Shown here in pieces: positions 12,398-24,193 of a DNA stretch of 64,000 nucleotides. Source of the stretch: Edaphochlamys debaryana (Eukaryota; Chlorophyta; Chlorophyceae; Chlamydomonadales). Under the pieces are notes generated by a model. The model ran no database searches. It had not been told where the DNA came from and worked only from the letters and a program-made list of their open reading frames with translations. The position numbers were made by a program, and so were the translations under genes. The stretch is taken from contig JAEHOE010000197.1 of the NCBI GenBank assembly GCA_016858145.1, positions 107,425-171,424 of the forward strand. Direction: 5' to 3'. Numbering within the stretch: the first letter of the stretch is position 1; each line of letters opens with the position of its first letter.

Positions 12398-15300
12398 ATG
12401 TTCGCGGCCCTGCGAGTCGTCTGCGGCGGACTGTACATGGACAAGGCCAGCAGGAACAACCTGCGAGTAAGCCACAGCGGTGGAGACTAGTCCTGCAGGG
12501 TTGGGGCGTTCACAGCGCAACGGACCCAACGGGGTGCACCGTTGGGGGTCCGGGGGAGGCGGGAGCAACGGGCGAGCTCATCCCGCCTCGGGTGCCTTTC
12601 GACCCGCGTCCGGCCTTTGACCGTTCAGCCGTATCCACCCCGCCCCCCTCCGCCCCCAACACACACCCTCCAGGCGTGCAGCAAGGAGTGTCTGCAGGTC
12701 GCAGACATGGCCTGTGAGCGGCTGGTGGTGGCCTTTGCAAGCTTGGCGCGCGGCCGCAGCCCGCCCTCCCTGGCGGACACGGTGGGCAGCCTTCGGCGCA
12801 TGGTGCAGCGCGGCTGCATGCCCAAGTACCTCTTACTCAGGGTTCCGGACGTCGAGACCGCCAGCGAGGCGACCCGCATTGAGCAAACGTGAGTTGGATG
12901 GGGGCGCCGGGCGGGTCTAGAGCCACCAGCCGCGTCACAGCAACCCCCCGCTGTCGTCTTGGCGCTACGTTACATGGCCGATGGCGGCAGTCGTCGGCCG
13001 TAGTTCTCTTGCCTGGCACAAAAACCTATGTGCCGTCCGACCCACATCGCCTCCCCATGCTGACACGGCCCTCGCACCCCCCTGCCACGTCCGCACGTTC
13101 ACCGGGGAGCGCAGCGTGGCGGTCCTATCGGCGCTGGCGGCCACGCGCAGCCTGCAGGAGCTACGCCTGCACGGCGCGCCGCTGGCTGCAGCCGTAGCAG
13201 AGAAGCTGGCGGCAGCTGCGCCGTCCCTGGCCCGGCTCACGCTCAGCGGCGCGCCCACGACCAAGGCCCCCTCCCTGGAGTCGGGCCTGCCCCTGCTCCT
13301 CCGCTCCCTGCCCTCCCTCGAGCACTGCGGCCTCTATTGCCTCGACGCGCCCCCGCCCGCGGCCGCGTTTGCGGCCTTGGCCGCGCACCCTCGCCTGCGC
13401 AGCCTAGATCTCAGCCTGGATGTTTGGAACCTGACGGGCGGGCTGCAGGCGCTGACGGGGCTCACGCACCTGCGCCTCTGCGGCTCCGGGCCTGACCGGC
13501 AGAACCCCGGCACGTACCGGGACGCGTTGACTGCGTTGACCAGCCTGGTGCGTACGCGGCGCTGGAGGGGGCGTGGCGCGTGGGCGCTTTGGGACGGGCT
13601 TGGAAGGGCCTGGTTGGGATGTCTATGCGAGGGATAGGATGAAGGTGGAGTGGATGCAAGAGCGAGGGATCCACCCCCTCATCCCCTCATCACCCTCCCT
13701 TCCCACCCCCACCCCCACCCCCACCCCCACCCCCACCCCACCGCTCCTCCGTCCCCGCCCCAGGTCAGCCTGCACCTGCACCTCACCAACCCCGTGGCCC
13801 CCCACACCGCCCTGCTCCCCGGCCTGGAGGCCCTGCCCCTCCTGCGCGAGTTGGACACGGGCGCCCTTCACCTCCAGGCGGCCGACCTGGACGTGCTGCC
13901 GCGCCTGGGGGCCCTGACGGCGCTGGCGTTCGGGGACCTGGCGCAGACCGCGGCGCGCACGTGGGCGGGGGGCGTGGTGGTGTGAGTGGGCGGCGGAGGG
14001 ATGGGGAAGAGGGAGGGAGGGGAGGGTGGAAGGCGGGCGGAGGGGGGTGGAAGGGGGGTATCTCTTCCAAGCGTCGGGGGGGGGAGGGGAGGGTGGCGGA
14101 GTCGCGTGTTCCTCAAGGGAGGGTGCGGGCCGCCTGCGCCACGTGTGACGTGTGGGAGGGGTATGTCCTGCAAGCTGAAAGCTGGCCACGCCCGCCATGT
14201 GGGTCCTCTATGTGGGTCCTCTACGCTGCCTGCCAGCATGGCCCCGCCCCAGACCCCTCGCCACCCGCCCGCCCATCCCGCCCGCCCATCCCGCCCGCCC
14301 CTGCCCCCGAGCCCTGCCCTCCTCCCGCCCACCTCCGCCCACTCCGCAGGGCGCTGCCGCCCCGGCTGCGGCTGCTGCGGCTGCGGCACTGCCCCCTGGA
14401 CGCCTCCCGCCTGGCCTGCTTCCCAGACCTGCCCCAGGGGCTGGAGATCGTGCGCCTGCCTCGGGGCTGCGCCCTGGAGCTGCCCCACACGGTGGGGCCC
14501 GACCCAGATGGCGTGTGGCGCGGAGCGCGCGTGCTGTTATCGGTACCCACTCCCGTGCACTGCAGCGCAGCAACCGCTTTTCTGGTGCCTGCCCCCGCCC
14601 GCTCCCACGCAGCCTCCTGCCGCCAGCACCCACCCGCGCCGGCCGCACTGCTTCCTTTGGCCCAGCCGAAGCGTCCCCCTTCCCGCCCCACGCAAGCACC
14701 CCTCCCTATCCGCCACGCCCACCCCCCGCCCCCCGCTCCCCGCCTGCTCCCCGCCCGCCAGGTCGGGCAGGCGCGCACCGCGCTCGAGAAGCTGGCCACA
14801 GGCCTGGGCCTGCACCTGGAGGAGCGGGACCTGGCCCTCCACGTCTCCCGCACACTGAACCTGGACGCGGCCTCCAGGCCCGCGGGGCCCGGCGCCGGCG
14901 TCGGTCTGGGCCCGGGGCCTGGCGCAGGCTGGGGCTGGGGCGGGGTTGCGGGTGCGGGTTGGGGCGCGGGCGGCGTTGCCGGGCTGCAGAACCTGCTCGC
15001 CGTCGTGGGCGGCGGCGCAGGCCCCGGCGGCGGCGGCATGGGCGGCATGGGGCCCGGCGGAGGTGGCGCGGGGGCCGTCATTGGCGCAGCGCTGGCCATG
15101 CTAGGGCAGCTGCATGGCGGCCCGGTGGCGCCAGCGGAGCCCGACGGCGGCGACGATGGGTACGATGGCGGCGGCGGCGGTGGCGGCGGTGATGGCGCCT
15201 CGCGGGGCCACGCCCCCTGGCTGTCCGTGCTGGGGTGCCTGCACCTGCAGCGCCTCACGCTGTGTGGGGCCAAGCTCAGCGCCGCGGACCTGTTGGCCCT

Positions 15301-16135
15301 AGGCCGCACTGTGGGGCCGGTGCAGGTGGGCAGCAGAGAGGACGGATGCAGACCGTGTGCTGCCCGCGCAGCTGCGGTGATGGCAATCCAATACGGGTGG
15401 CGCGCCGCTGCGTCGACTCACCAATTCGTTCTGCCGCGTGCGCAACCCTTCCCACCCTCCCTCATTGCGCAGGGCCTGACGCTCCAGAGCTGCGACCTGG
15501 CGGTGGACGGACTGACCCACCTGCTGGCGCTGGGCCCGGGGCTGCGCTCCTTCCGAGCGACCGTGCAGCTGTCCCTGCCGCAGCGCCTGCCGCCTGCCCC
15601 AGCTGAGCGGCGGAGCGCGCAAGACCCGGCCCCGGCCTCGGCCTCGGATGCAGCTGCCGGGCCGTCTACGTCAGCCGCCGCCGGCAGCGGAGCTGGCTGT
15701 AGCGGCAGCGGTAGTGGCGCTGGCGGCAGCAGTAGCAGCAGAGCTGGTGGCTCGGGCCGGGGCCCGTCCGGCCCTTCCGATGCCTGGGCCGCGGCCGCCC
15801 AGGCCGTTCTGGAGGACGGCATGCACGGCCTCCTTTCCGGCCTCCTATCTCAGCACCGCGTCCCCGTTGTCTCCATGACCATATTCTACAAGGAGGAGCC
15901 CACGCCGCCGCCAACGCGGTTGGTCGCGCCGCGACGCCACCAGAACCTGGAGGATCTGGAGGAAGCTGTGGAGGTGGTGGAGGGGACCGGCCGGACGGCG
16001 GGGCCGCCGGACTGCAGGGCCGGCGCGGGCTTGGCGCGGCGGCAGGCGCTGCAGGGGGCGGTGGACGCGGTGCGGGGGAGGCTGGCGAAGGAGGGGCACG
16101 CGGGGGCAGAGCTGCTGCGCATGCTGGCGGCGTGA
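12398..16135 (+). CDS. Leucine-rich-repeat protein (LRR paralogue 1)
   Basis: Exons: 12398-12466, 12674-12888, 13115-13547, 13764-13960, 14350-14542, 14762-15325, 15473-16135; 777 residues. The exon at 14350 could end at 14530 instead, also in phase. The ATG at 12398 starts MFAALRVVCGGLYMDKASRNN, the short helical opening seen in algal LRR families; an in-frame ATG at 12335 is an alternative. LRRs follow: SLQELRLHGAPL, LARLTLSG, RLRSLDLSL, LTHLRLCGSG, SLHLHLTNP, LRLLRLRHCPL, LQRLTLCGAKL and LTLQSCDL. A Gly-rich linker (about residues 380-460) and a Ser/Gly stretch interrupt the repeats. The C-terminus is a charged helix ending ELLRMLAA. Function unknown. It flanks the methyltransferase together with a paralogue at 22111. 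Confidence 0.8.
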
Positions 16136-16750
16136 GCGCGTGCGTGCGTGCGGGTGACGAACAGGGGCATGTTTTCGAGCGGGAAATGATAAGGCGGCGG
16201 CCGGCGAGCCCGATGCGCACCGAGGTCCAGAGCGGAAGGTCCGTCGTCGATGCCAGTGGCGGGTCCTGGCGTGGCGACGAAGAGGGGGGGCTTGAAGTGC
16301 CGTGGTCGGTACAGCTAGTGGAGCCGGGATGAGGCATTCGCTTTGCAGGATGGAGGCAAACCTGTGTGGTGTGTGTCTGTGTATGTCCACCGCGTGCTGG
16401 GGCCTCTCGCATGAACGAGGAGGAGGCCGGGGGACGGGAAAGGGGCCCGGGTCGGTACCGGTGGCTGTAAGCAGACTCACATGGCAGCACGGGCTTGGGC
16501 TGGGCTGGGCGCTCTCGGGAGAGCATGTGGTGTGGCATGACGTGGCAAGGCAGGTTGGGCTGCGGAGCAATCCGCTATGGGGCCGGGACTCGTCGGGGGT
16601 TGGCCGGGGCTCTCAGAGGCACCGCCGGGTTCGCGTGCCCGGGATTGGCGGCTTTTGGGTCAACGGAGCTGCACAGGTCGCTTTGCAGCTGCTGAGCTAC
16701 TGTTGTCCTCACACTTCACCACATCGCGCTCAGTAGTCCGTGCAGCAACT
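16136..16750. other. LRR1 3' region and methyltransferase promoter
   Basis: This holds the presumed 3'UTR of the LRR gene and the upstream region of the methyltransferase. At 16192-16239 it carries a copy of a dispersed repeat also found in a villin intron at 9081-9132. No gene is supported. Confidence 0.5.
16466..16470 (+). terminator. TGTAA poly(A) signal candidate for LRR1
   Basis: TGTAA, the usual green-algal polyadenylation signal, lies about 330 bases past the LRR1 stop codon. This is a motif match only. Confidence 0.3.
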
Positions 16751-19700
16751 ATGGCGCCGCCTCGGAAACTGAGTCCGAATTCGGTGTGGGATTCCTCCGC
16801 GGTCTTGGCAGCCTTCGAGGAGGAAGGCATCAAGCCTCTGCACGCGCACCGTATATGGGGGTGAGAGCTGCGGCCAGTCGCTGCGATGCGATGGGCGCGT
16901 GGCAATGCGGCTTCCTCACGAGCACCGCGCTGACGCAGGCACCTCATCCGGCACCCGGAGGCGACCTGGCACGACGTGCCGGACGTGCCTAAGGCGACCC
17001 TGGCGCTGCTGGACCGATACTTTGTCAAATTCACATCAAAGGTCGTCAAGTGCCAAAACAGTAGTGATGGCACCACCACCAAGCTGCTGGTACAGCTGCA
17101 GGACGGAATGCAGGTGGGGCTGCCGAAAGCCCGGCCTGGCGTCGGCGTCGGCGGGTTAGAGGGCGCTTGGGCCTGCGACTGTTGCACAGCGGCGCCGGCG
17201 GCCGGTGTCCGGTCCTCTCCGCGTGCCCCTCGCCCCAGAGCCTCCACGCTGACAGGTCCTCACTTCACGACCGCAGGTGGAGGCTGTGGTGATGACCTAC
17301 GAGTCGACCAGTGAGTCCCGGTAGCGGCAGCTCCTTGCCCCGGATCCGAGAGGGGAAGCCGGCCAACCCCTTGGCGGCCCCCCTGTCCTGGCGGTGCACC
17401 CGAAGCCTGTCAGCCTTCACACATAGCTTTCTAAGAGGAGGCAGCTTGGGACTGGGGAGCGTAGGCTGCCCTGCGTGCGGTGAAGTCCAACCTTTTCTCT
17501 AGTTTCAGCGCCATAGCCGAACTTCAGCCCAACCCGTACCCACAGGCCTCTCACCAATACTTCACCAGAACCACCGTTGCCTAGGTCATGAGACCCAGGT
17601 CAACCCGCTCAGCCCCCTCAATCACTCCGAATGCCTTTCCGCCTCTACCCCTCTCCCGCGCAGGCCGGGACCCGCAGGTCCTGGCCCGGGCTGGGCCCGA
17701 GGTGGACCCGCACCTCCCCATCGACCACTGCGCCGTGGCGGACGACGATGACAACGACGACGATGACGTGTTCCATGACGCAACGGAGTACGGCGATCAC
17801 GGGCCCGATCACGGGCCCGACGGGGCCCGCGCCGACGCAACGGCTGACGCAACCGCAAATGGGACAGGAGCTGGGGAGGAAGAGGGCCGGCCGGCGGCTC
17901 GCGCGGAGGGAGACGAATCGACGGAGCCCAGCTCCAGCGCGCCGTCCTCAACGGCGGGCGGGCCCAACGGAGCCGGGGCCGGGCCCGGCCGGGCCCGCGG
18001 CCGCGCCGCCGCGGCGGCGCTGGTGAACCGGCTCCGGAAGCGGTCGACGCTGTGTGTGTCGTCGCAAGTGGGCTGCCAGATGGGCTGCACCTTCTGTGCC
18101 ACGGGTGGGCGGGGAGTGGAGGGTGGGGTTGGGGGGGTTGAGGGTGGAGGGGGGGACCCTGGGTGGATAGGGGCGGCAGGCGGCAGGGGCAAGCCGCGGG
18201 AGGGCGAGGCCACGGATGGGTGGGTGGGCTGCACCCTCTGCGCCACGTGGGGGTGGGGGTGGGGGCCCAAGGTGGCCCAAGGGGGGGACGGGGGAGGTGA
18301 GGGCAGGCCAGCGGCAGGGGTGGGGGCGCAGAGCATGCGCCTGCTACGCAACCGGGGCAACTGGGGCCCCAAGTGGGGCGGCTAGCAGGCGGCCAGGAGG
18401 CCAGCCGTGGCGGGAGGGGGGGGGGCGAGGGGAGGAGGCCACGGGCCGCGCGCTCTTTGGGGAATGGCTCTGGGGGAGTGGCCAGGGCGATACCGTGCGG
18501 GAAGGGGGGCTTGAGGTAAGCACCGTGAGGGGAAGGAAGCAGCGGCGCCAGCGTGGGCCCACGTCAGCGTGGGGCACGTGGAGTACCGACTTCTTTTAGC
18601 AGCGTACAACGGACCCGAGAGCGCCTGCCTTCATCCCATGCCCTCGCCTCCCCCTTCCCAGGGACCATGGGCGTCAAGGGCAACCTTTGCCCTCCCCCGT
18701 ACCCCTCCCCTTATCTCCTTTGCTCCCCCTTGTCCCACCCCCTCTACCCCCCTCCCCCTTCCTCCTCCCCCCCCAGGCACCATGGGCCTCAAGGGCAACC
18801 TGACGGCGGGGGAGATCATTGAGCAGATGGTGCACGCGCGGGGGGTGGCGGCCATCCGCAACGTGGTCTTCATGGTGGGGGGGCAGGGGGGAGGAGGGGG
18901 GGAGGGAGGGAGGCGGAGGGGCGAGGGCGAGGCAAGGGGGAGGGCGTGGGTAAGGGAGCCTGGGGAAGGCCCATCCCTCACCCCACCCAGCACCCTACCC
19001 ATCCAGCCCCCAAGGCCCAACTCCTAACTCCTCACCCCACCCCTCCCATCCCCCACCCCCCACCCCTACCTGACCCCAGGGCATGGGCGAGCCCCTCAAC
19101 AACTACGAGCCGGTGCGGGCGGCTGTGGCCATGATGACCGACTCCAAGGGCTTCGGCCTCAAGCGGAGGCACGTGACAGTGTCCACGGTGGGAGTTCGGG
19201 GGGGTTGTACGGCACGGGAGGTGGGGGGGGGGTCCGGGGCGGAGGCACGTGACAGTGTCCACGGTGGGAGTTCGGGGGGGTTGTACGGCACGGGAGGTGG
19301 GGGGGGTCTGGGGCGGAGGCACGTGACCGTGTCCACGGTGGGCAGTGGGGGGAGGGTGCACGTGGCCGCTTGTACGGCACGGGGGGGTGGGGCGGTCTGG
19401 AGTGGAGGGAAGTGCCATGTGTTGCTGGGGGCGACGAGGGGCGATCTGCGGGTTCAGGTTGATCGATGAAGTGGGCAGGGCTTGGGGCCGGCAGGGGGGC
19501 GGAGCCCTCGTCAACCTCTCGTCAACCTCTTGTTCCCCTTCCCCCTCCCGTGTACCCCCCCCCCCCCCCCATGCTCCCCCAGGTGGGCGTCATTCCCCGC
19601 ATCAAGCAGCTGGCGGAGGACCTACCGGTGGGGACGGGGGGGGGGATGGCGGGTTCGTGTCACGGGCTCGTGTGGCAGGCTGGGCGAGGGTTGCGGGGGT

Positions 19701-21363
19701 TGGAGTGGGAAGTGGCGAGAGGGCTGGTGGAGGACCTGCCGGTGGGGGCGTGGGGGGGGGTGAGGGGGGGGGGGGCGAGGGTTTCTCGTCACAGGCTTGA
19801 GAGGCGCGAGGGGTGGGAGGTGCGGGGAGCACTGGCGGAGGAACTGCCGGTGGGGCCTCGCGCGCTGGTGGGGGCGTGGGAGACGTGGGAAAGGCGGGTT
19901 GCGTTTCACGGGCTTGGGTGCCGGAACGTGCTGCGAGCCTCCCCGACCCCTCTCCCTCGCGCCTTCCAGCCCCGACTCACCCGCTCCCCTCCCCTCCCCT
20001 TTCCCCCTCCACCCCCCCCCCTCCCACAAACCAGGGTGTCAGCCTGGCCCTGTCCCTGCACGCGCCCACCCAGGAGCTGCGCTCCACCATTGTGCCCTCG
20101 GCCCGCGCCTTCAAGCTGCCCGCCCTCATGGAGGCGGTGCGGCACTACCAGGTGAGCCGGGGGGGGACGATGAAGGGGAGGAGAGGGACAGAGGGGAGAG
20201 GGCGGGGGGGTAACAGGCCTACTGAAAGGGGGGGCCGAGGGCGGGGGCCAAACTGGACGGGTGGTGTCTCGACCTGGCTTCGCGGCAAGCCATCAAACTC
20301 ACCCACCCTCCGTCTTGCAGCTCACCTCCTCCCAGCGCGTGTTCTTAGCACTGCTCAGACACTCACTGCTCAGACATTCCGGTGAACCTGTTTAGTAGAC
20401 CTCATCGTCCCCCCAACACCCTCCTTGTGCAGCGCACCTCCTCCCAGCGCGTCTTCTACGAGTACGTCATGCTGTCGGGCGTCAACGACGGCGAGGAGCA
20501 GGCGCACGAGCTGGGGAAGCTGCTCAAGGGGGACGACGTCGTGGTCAACCTCATCCCCTGGTGGGCCCGGGGCGCGGGCCTGGGCGGGGCCCGGGGCGTG
20601 GGCCTGGCGCGGACCTCACGGGGCCCTTGAGGCTGGCGTTGCGCGGCAGTGCTTTGGGCCGTCTGGGCATCCCCCGTGTGTAAAGCGCGGATGGGCCGGC
20701 TGGCGTCAGTGTCGGGCGGAAAAGACTTGCAGGGACTGACCCCCGTACACCCCCTATCCCCCCACCCTCCCCTACCCCAGGAACCCCATCTACCAGCCCG
20801 AGGGGCCCTTCTTCGAGGCGCCCCGGGACGGCTCCGTGGGCAAGTTCCAGGCAAGCGAGGGCGGGCGGTGGATGGGCCCCGAGTCTGTGGTCCTTCCCTG
20901 TGGCCTGTGGCATTGCCTTGTTGCCTTCTCACGTAAGCGGTGTCAATTACCCTAGCTCAACCCCCTCCGTTGCCCCTCTGCAGAACATTCTGCGGTTCGA
21001 GTACGGCCTGCACACCACCGTACGGCAGGAGATGGGGCAGGACATCTCGGGTGAGCATCTAGGGGTGCCGTACGGATCTGTCACGCTGGGGCACCGGCTG
21101 CGTCGTCTTGCGTTCTTGCCCTCCCTTGTCGCCCCCTCCCACACCCCCACGCCGTCTCTCCCTCCCCCCCCTCCGCACTCTGCAGCCCACCCCCCTAATG
21201 AGCGCCCCCCTCCCTCCCTTCCCCCCACACCCCCTCCCCCCCAGGCGCCTGCGGGCAGCTGGTGGTGGAGAGCGGCGGCTGCGGGGGCGGGGGCTGCAGC
21301 AAGGAGGCGACGCGGGACATCGAGGACGGAGTGCGGGGGGTCAAGCTGGGGCCCGTGGCGTAG
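16751..21363 (+). CDS. RlmN/Cfr-family radical SAM rRNA adenine-C2 methyltransferase
   Basis: Twelve exons: 16751-16860, 16939-17113, 17277-17310, 17664-18104, 18777-18874, 19080-19187, 19583-19627, 20035-20151, 20433-20560, 20781-20850, 20984-21050, 21245-21363; 503 residues, in frame throughout. The domain order is that of RlmN: N-terminal helical part ([18 protein letters not shown]), [10 protein letters not shown], then [16 protein letters not shown] with cluster cysteines at about 244, 248 and 251, then [31 protein letters not shown], and [18 protein letters not shown] with the methyl-carrying cysteine at about 467. The C-terminus adds a Cys/Gly-rich piece. Bacterial RlmN methylates A2503 of 23S rRNA; here an organellar ribosome target is likely but no clear transit peptide is seen. 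An Asp-rich, low-complexity insertion of about 100 residues precedes the cluster motif. The donor at 20851 is GC, not GT. Confidence 0.95.
19165..19345 (+). repeat. Tandem copies of methyltransferase exon 6 donor junction
   Basis: The sequence GGAGGCACGTGACAGTGTCC with the adjoining ACGGTGGG starts at 19165 (genuine exon end), 19241 and 19315 (one substitution, CGTGACCGTG). Units are 74-76 bp and include a TTGTACGGCACGGG core. A decayed fourth unit follows to about 19420. Each copy carries an intact GT donor. Confidence 0.9.
19610..19860 (+). repeat. Three copies of methyltransferase exon 7 donor junction
   Basis: CTGGCGGAGGACCTACCGGT at 19610 is the genuine exon end. Diverged copies lie at 19724 (CTGGTGGAGGACCTGCCGGT) and 19832 (CTGGCGGAGGAACTGCCGGT), spaced 114 and 108 bp. 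Matching flanks around TCACGGGCT confirm that whole units were copied. Confidence 0.88.
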
Positions 21364-22110
21364 GGGGGGGGGAAGGAGCTGGGGGCCGCTGGTGGGGCTG
21401 TAGTTGGGAGAAGGGGGGGGGGAAGGGGTATGGAGACGAAGTTGCTGTGGCTGGATTACCTGCATTCGAGTGTGCATGTGCTGACGACGATACACAAGAG
21501 AAGAGTCTGGGTAGGGCGTGCGTGAGCGGCTGCGTAGGCGGCTCATGGACCAATGACTGCTGAGGACGCAAAGGAGTCATGGGTTGGAAAGGGGCGTGGG
21601 CCTGATGGGCCCGCCTTGGCCTAAGCAGAAGGCGGGCGTACGGTATGGAGCACAGGTGCTACCCAAGGTGGAGGCCAAGAGAGTCAGGATTTTACAGAAG
21701 TGTACTCAGGCTGTAAGGCTCATGGCACATATTGCACTTCCTCCATGCTGATCTGCTGGTAGGCAGTAATGGTGGGGAGTCGAGTGTTTGCCAGGGTGAT
21801 GACGGCGGATGCCGCTGAGGCAGGGGCACAGCTTGCGTTGGGGCGCTCTGCAGTGTCGCAGCTGTCAGCCAAAGCCAAATCCAGTCCGGGCGCGTGGGCG
21901 CCGGTGCCCCCATGCCCCCCCGCCCGAAGGCCAGAAGCATTATATAGGACCGTTACGATGCTGCAGCCAAAGCCAGTCCGGGCGGGGTTGACTGCAGGGT
22001 GCCTGTCGGAGTCCACATCTGCGCGTGGCTGTCGCACATTCGAGAAGCTCGCCCACACACATTTCTACTCTGCTTCGTGCTAATATTACTTCTGCATACC
22101 GACCTTGACC
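21364..22110. other. Methyltransferase 3' region and LRR2 promoter
   Basis: This runs from the methyltransferase stop to the start of the second LRR gene. It includes a TGTAA at 21712 and two similar AAAGCCAATCC/AAAGCCAGTCC patches (about 21870-21880 and 21968-21978). No coding family is recognised. Confidence 0.45.
21712..21716 (+). terminator. TGTAA poly(A) signal candidate for the methyltransferase
   Basis: TGTAA lies about 350 bases after the stop at 21363 on the same strand. Motif match only. Confidence 0.3.
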
Positions 22111-24193
22111 ATGGCCGGCAGAGCTCAAGCATGCCAGCAGGGCCTTGGCGCCATGCTCACGGACCGCGATAAGCTCGCAATGCTCCTGCCCAAGCTGAGC
22201 CCCGCGGAGGCAAGAGAGCTGCGCCTAATTTGCGCTGGCGTGCGCATGGCTCACGATCAGATTTCGCTCGGGAGCTTGCGAGCCCGCAGCGAGGATGACC
22301 TCCCCTCGCTTCGCGGGCTGCTGCTGCGCGGTTACCGTCCGTGCAAGGTGGTACTGGGAGCCGGCGATGACTCGGGGCTGTCGGCGAGCGCGTGGTGAGT
22401 CGGGTTTTAAACAGCCAAGCATTCAACCATCGGCCAGCAGCCGGGCCCCCAGGCACCACCGCCCGTAACCCCGTTCCGACCTCCCTCCCTTCCGGCCTCG
22501 CGCGCCCGCAGCGTGCGCCTGCTGCGGGTCTTCACCGAGGTCTCCGCGCTGGCCCCCCTTGCCACCACGGAGCTAGAGCTGCCGGCGGCCTGCCTCTCCC
22601 CGCCCACGGCGCACGCCGTTGCCGTCGCCTTCCTGCAGCTGCGCTGCCTGGCCCTCTCGTTCACCAGCGGAGAGCAGCGGGACACGATTGTGATGGAGGC
22701 GGTCATCCAGGACGCAGCAGCGGGCCTGTCGCTGCTCTTCTGCATGAGCGACCACGGTGCAGTGCCTGATCCCCACGCTTCAAGAGGTGCACGTGCAGTC
22801 CTGGCACACGCCCTCGCAGCCGGAGGTCATTCCCCTCATCCGGGCCCTGCGCAACGCCAGCCAGCTGCGGAAAGTCGGGGCGGACTTGTTCATGTTTGGG
22901 GGGCGGGATGCAGAGGACGCGGAAGTCGCTCAAAGCCTGGCCTGCCTCACGGGCCTCGTCAGCCTAGAGCTCTCGCCCTTCAACGCGAGGCTGCTGCCGC
23001 AGCTCCTGGCACCCTTGACGGCGCTAACCGCCCTCGACCTCGTTTCCGTGAGCGGCGTGCTTCCCACCCATGAGCTCTCAGGGCTGCAGTCCTTGCGAAA
23101 GCTCGCCGCACAGCGCGCAACGCTGGACCCCAGCGCTCTGACGGGGCTCCGCAGCCTCACGGCGCTCGAGCTGGTGGCCCTGGAGGCCCCGGAGGCCGCT
23201 GCAGCCGGCTCGGCTGCAGCCCCTGCCCCCTGGCGGCTGCCGCCTCAGCTGCAGGTCCTCCACCTATGGAGTCAGTACCCGGAGGGCCTCCGCGGCCTCC
23301 AGCTGACCCCGGCCAGGCCGCGGCCCCTCGAGGCGTGCGATGTCAACCTGGTGCTCGCGCGCGGACGGCACTTCAGCCCCGAGGACGCCTGCCTGCTGCC
23401 CGCTGGAGAGGAGGCCCTGTGCACAGCCGCCCAGTCCCTGGCCGGGTGTCTCGAGCCCCGCACATCGCGCATTTTAGTGACCGCCTTTCTAGGAAGAGCC
23501 GCGGGCGGGGGGCTGTATCGCACGATGGGGTTCAAGCCGGTCGAGCGCGTGGGCGGCGAGGCGGGCCCGGGGCGGCGCAACCACGGACGCTGGCTGGAGG
23601 CTCTCGCGCGGTCGGGGGTGGGCAGCTTGCGCCTGCAGGGATTCGTGCTGTCACACCAGGACATCGCTAGCATCGCCAACACCCGCGCGGATCTGCAGGT
23701 GGGGCACTCGACACGGGCCTGGACGTTTGGGTGTCGCGGAACAGTTTCTCGGGGATTCGGAGCTCATGCGCCTGCCACTGCTGCAAGCTCTGACGCTGCG
23801 CCCCGCTCCCCATTCGCACCCCAGGACCACACGCTCGATGTGTGCGGACCCCCTCCGGTGGGCTCCCTCCCGCACCTGGCCCGCCTGCCCCGCCTGGAGA
23901 GCGTGAAGCTCGACGTCAGCGCCTGGGGCAGAAACAGGGCCCTGGCCGTGCCCGCGGAGGCCTGCGGGTCCGTCCTGGCCCTGTGCATCAGCCCGGGCTT
24001 TGGTGGCTCCGTCACGCTTTCCGGCACTAGGATCATGCAGCGCGCGCGGAAAGGGAGCGGCTGGAGGCGATGGTGGGGGAGGTGCGGGGGCAGCTGGAGG
24101 CCATGGGGCTGGAGGGGCGTCGCCTTCAAGTTGTTGAGTGAGGCGGAGACGCAGTGGGGCGCAGGAGGAGATCGTGGGGGTGAGAGGGGGTAA
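22111..24193 (+). pseudogene. Leucine-rich-repeat protein (paralogue 2) with two frame breaks
   Basis: Exon 1 (22111-22394) starts MAGRAQACQQGLGAMLTDRD and joins in phase to 22512. The frame then reads through VRLLRVFTEVSALAPLAT and breaks near 22745-22762, where the coding signal continues one frame over (CLIPTLQEVHVQSW, then LVSLELSPFNARLLPQL, then LTALDLVSVSG and LTALELVAL). The exon ends at 23698; the next opens at 23825 (DHTLDVCGPPPVGSLPH). A second shift near the CGCGCGCGG at 24040-24049 is needed to reach the natural ending ERLEAMVGEVRGQLEA with a stop at 24141; the uncorrected frame runs on to 24193. The first break could instead be a 73-base intron (22690-22762). It is related to the LRR gene at 12398. 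Either a decaying copy or assembly indels; function unknown. Confidence 0.6.

Noticed and set aside
13961..15327. Continuous 724-codon plus frame over LRR1 introns
   Set aside because: It reads through clear GT-AG introns; the spliced model keeps LRR consensus while the intron parts are Gly/Arg or Pro-rich filler.
16751..21363. Cfr-type antibiotic-resistance enzyme
   Set aside because: The motifs are shared by RlmN and Cfr; a 12-exon nuclear algal gene is best read as the housekeeping RlmN type, although the exact base specificity cannot be seen.
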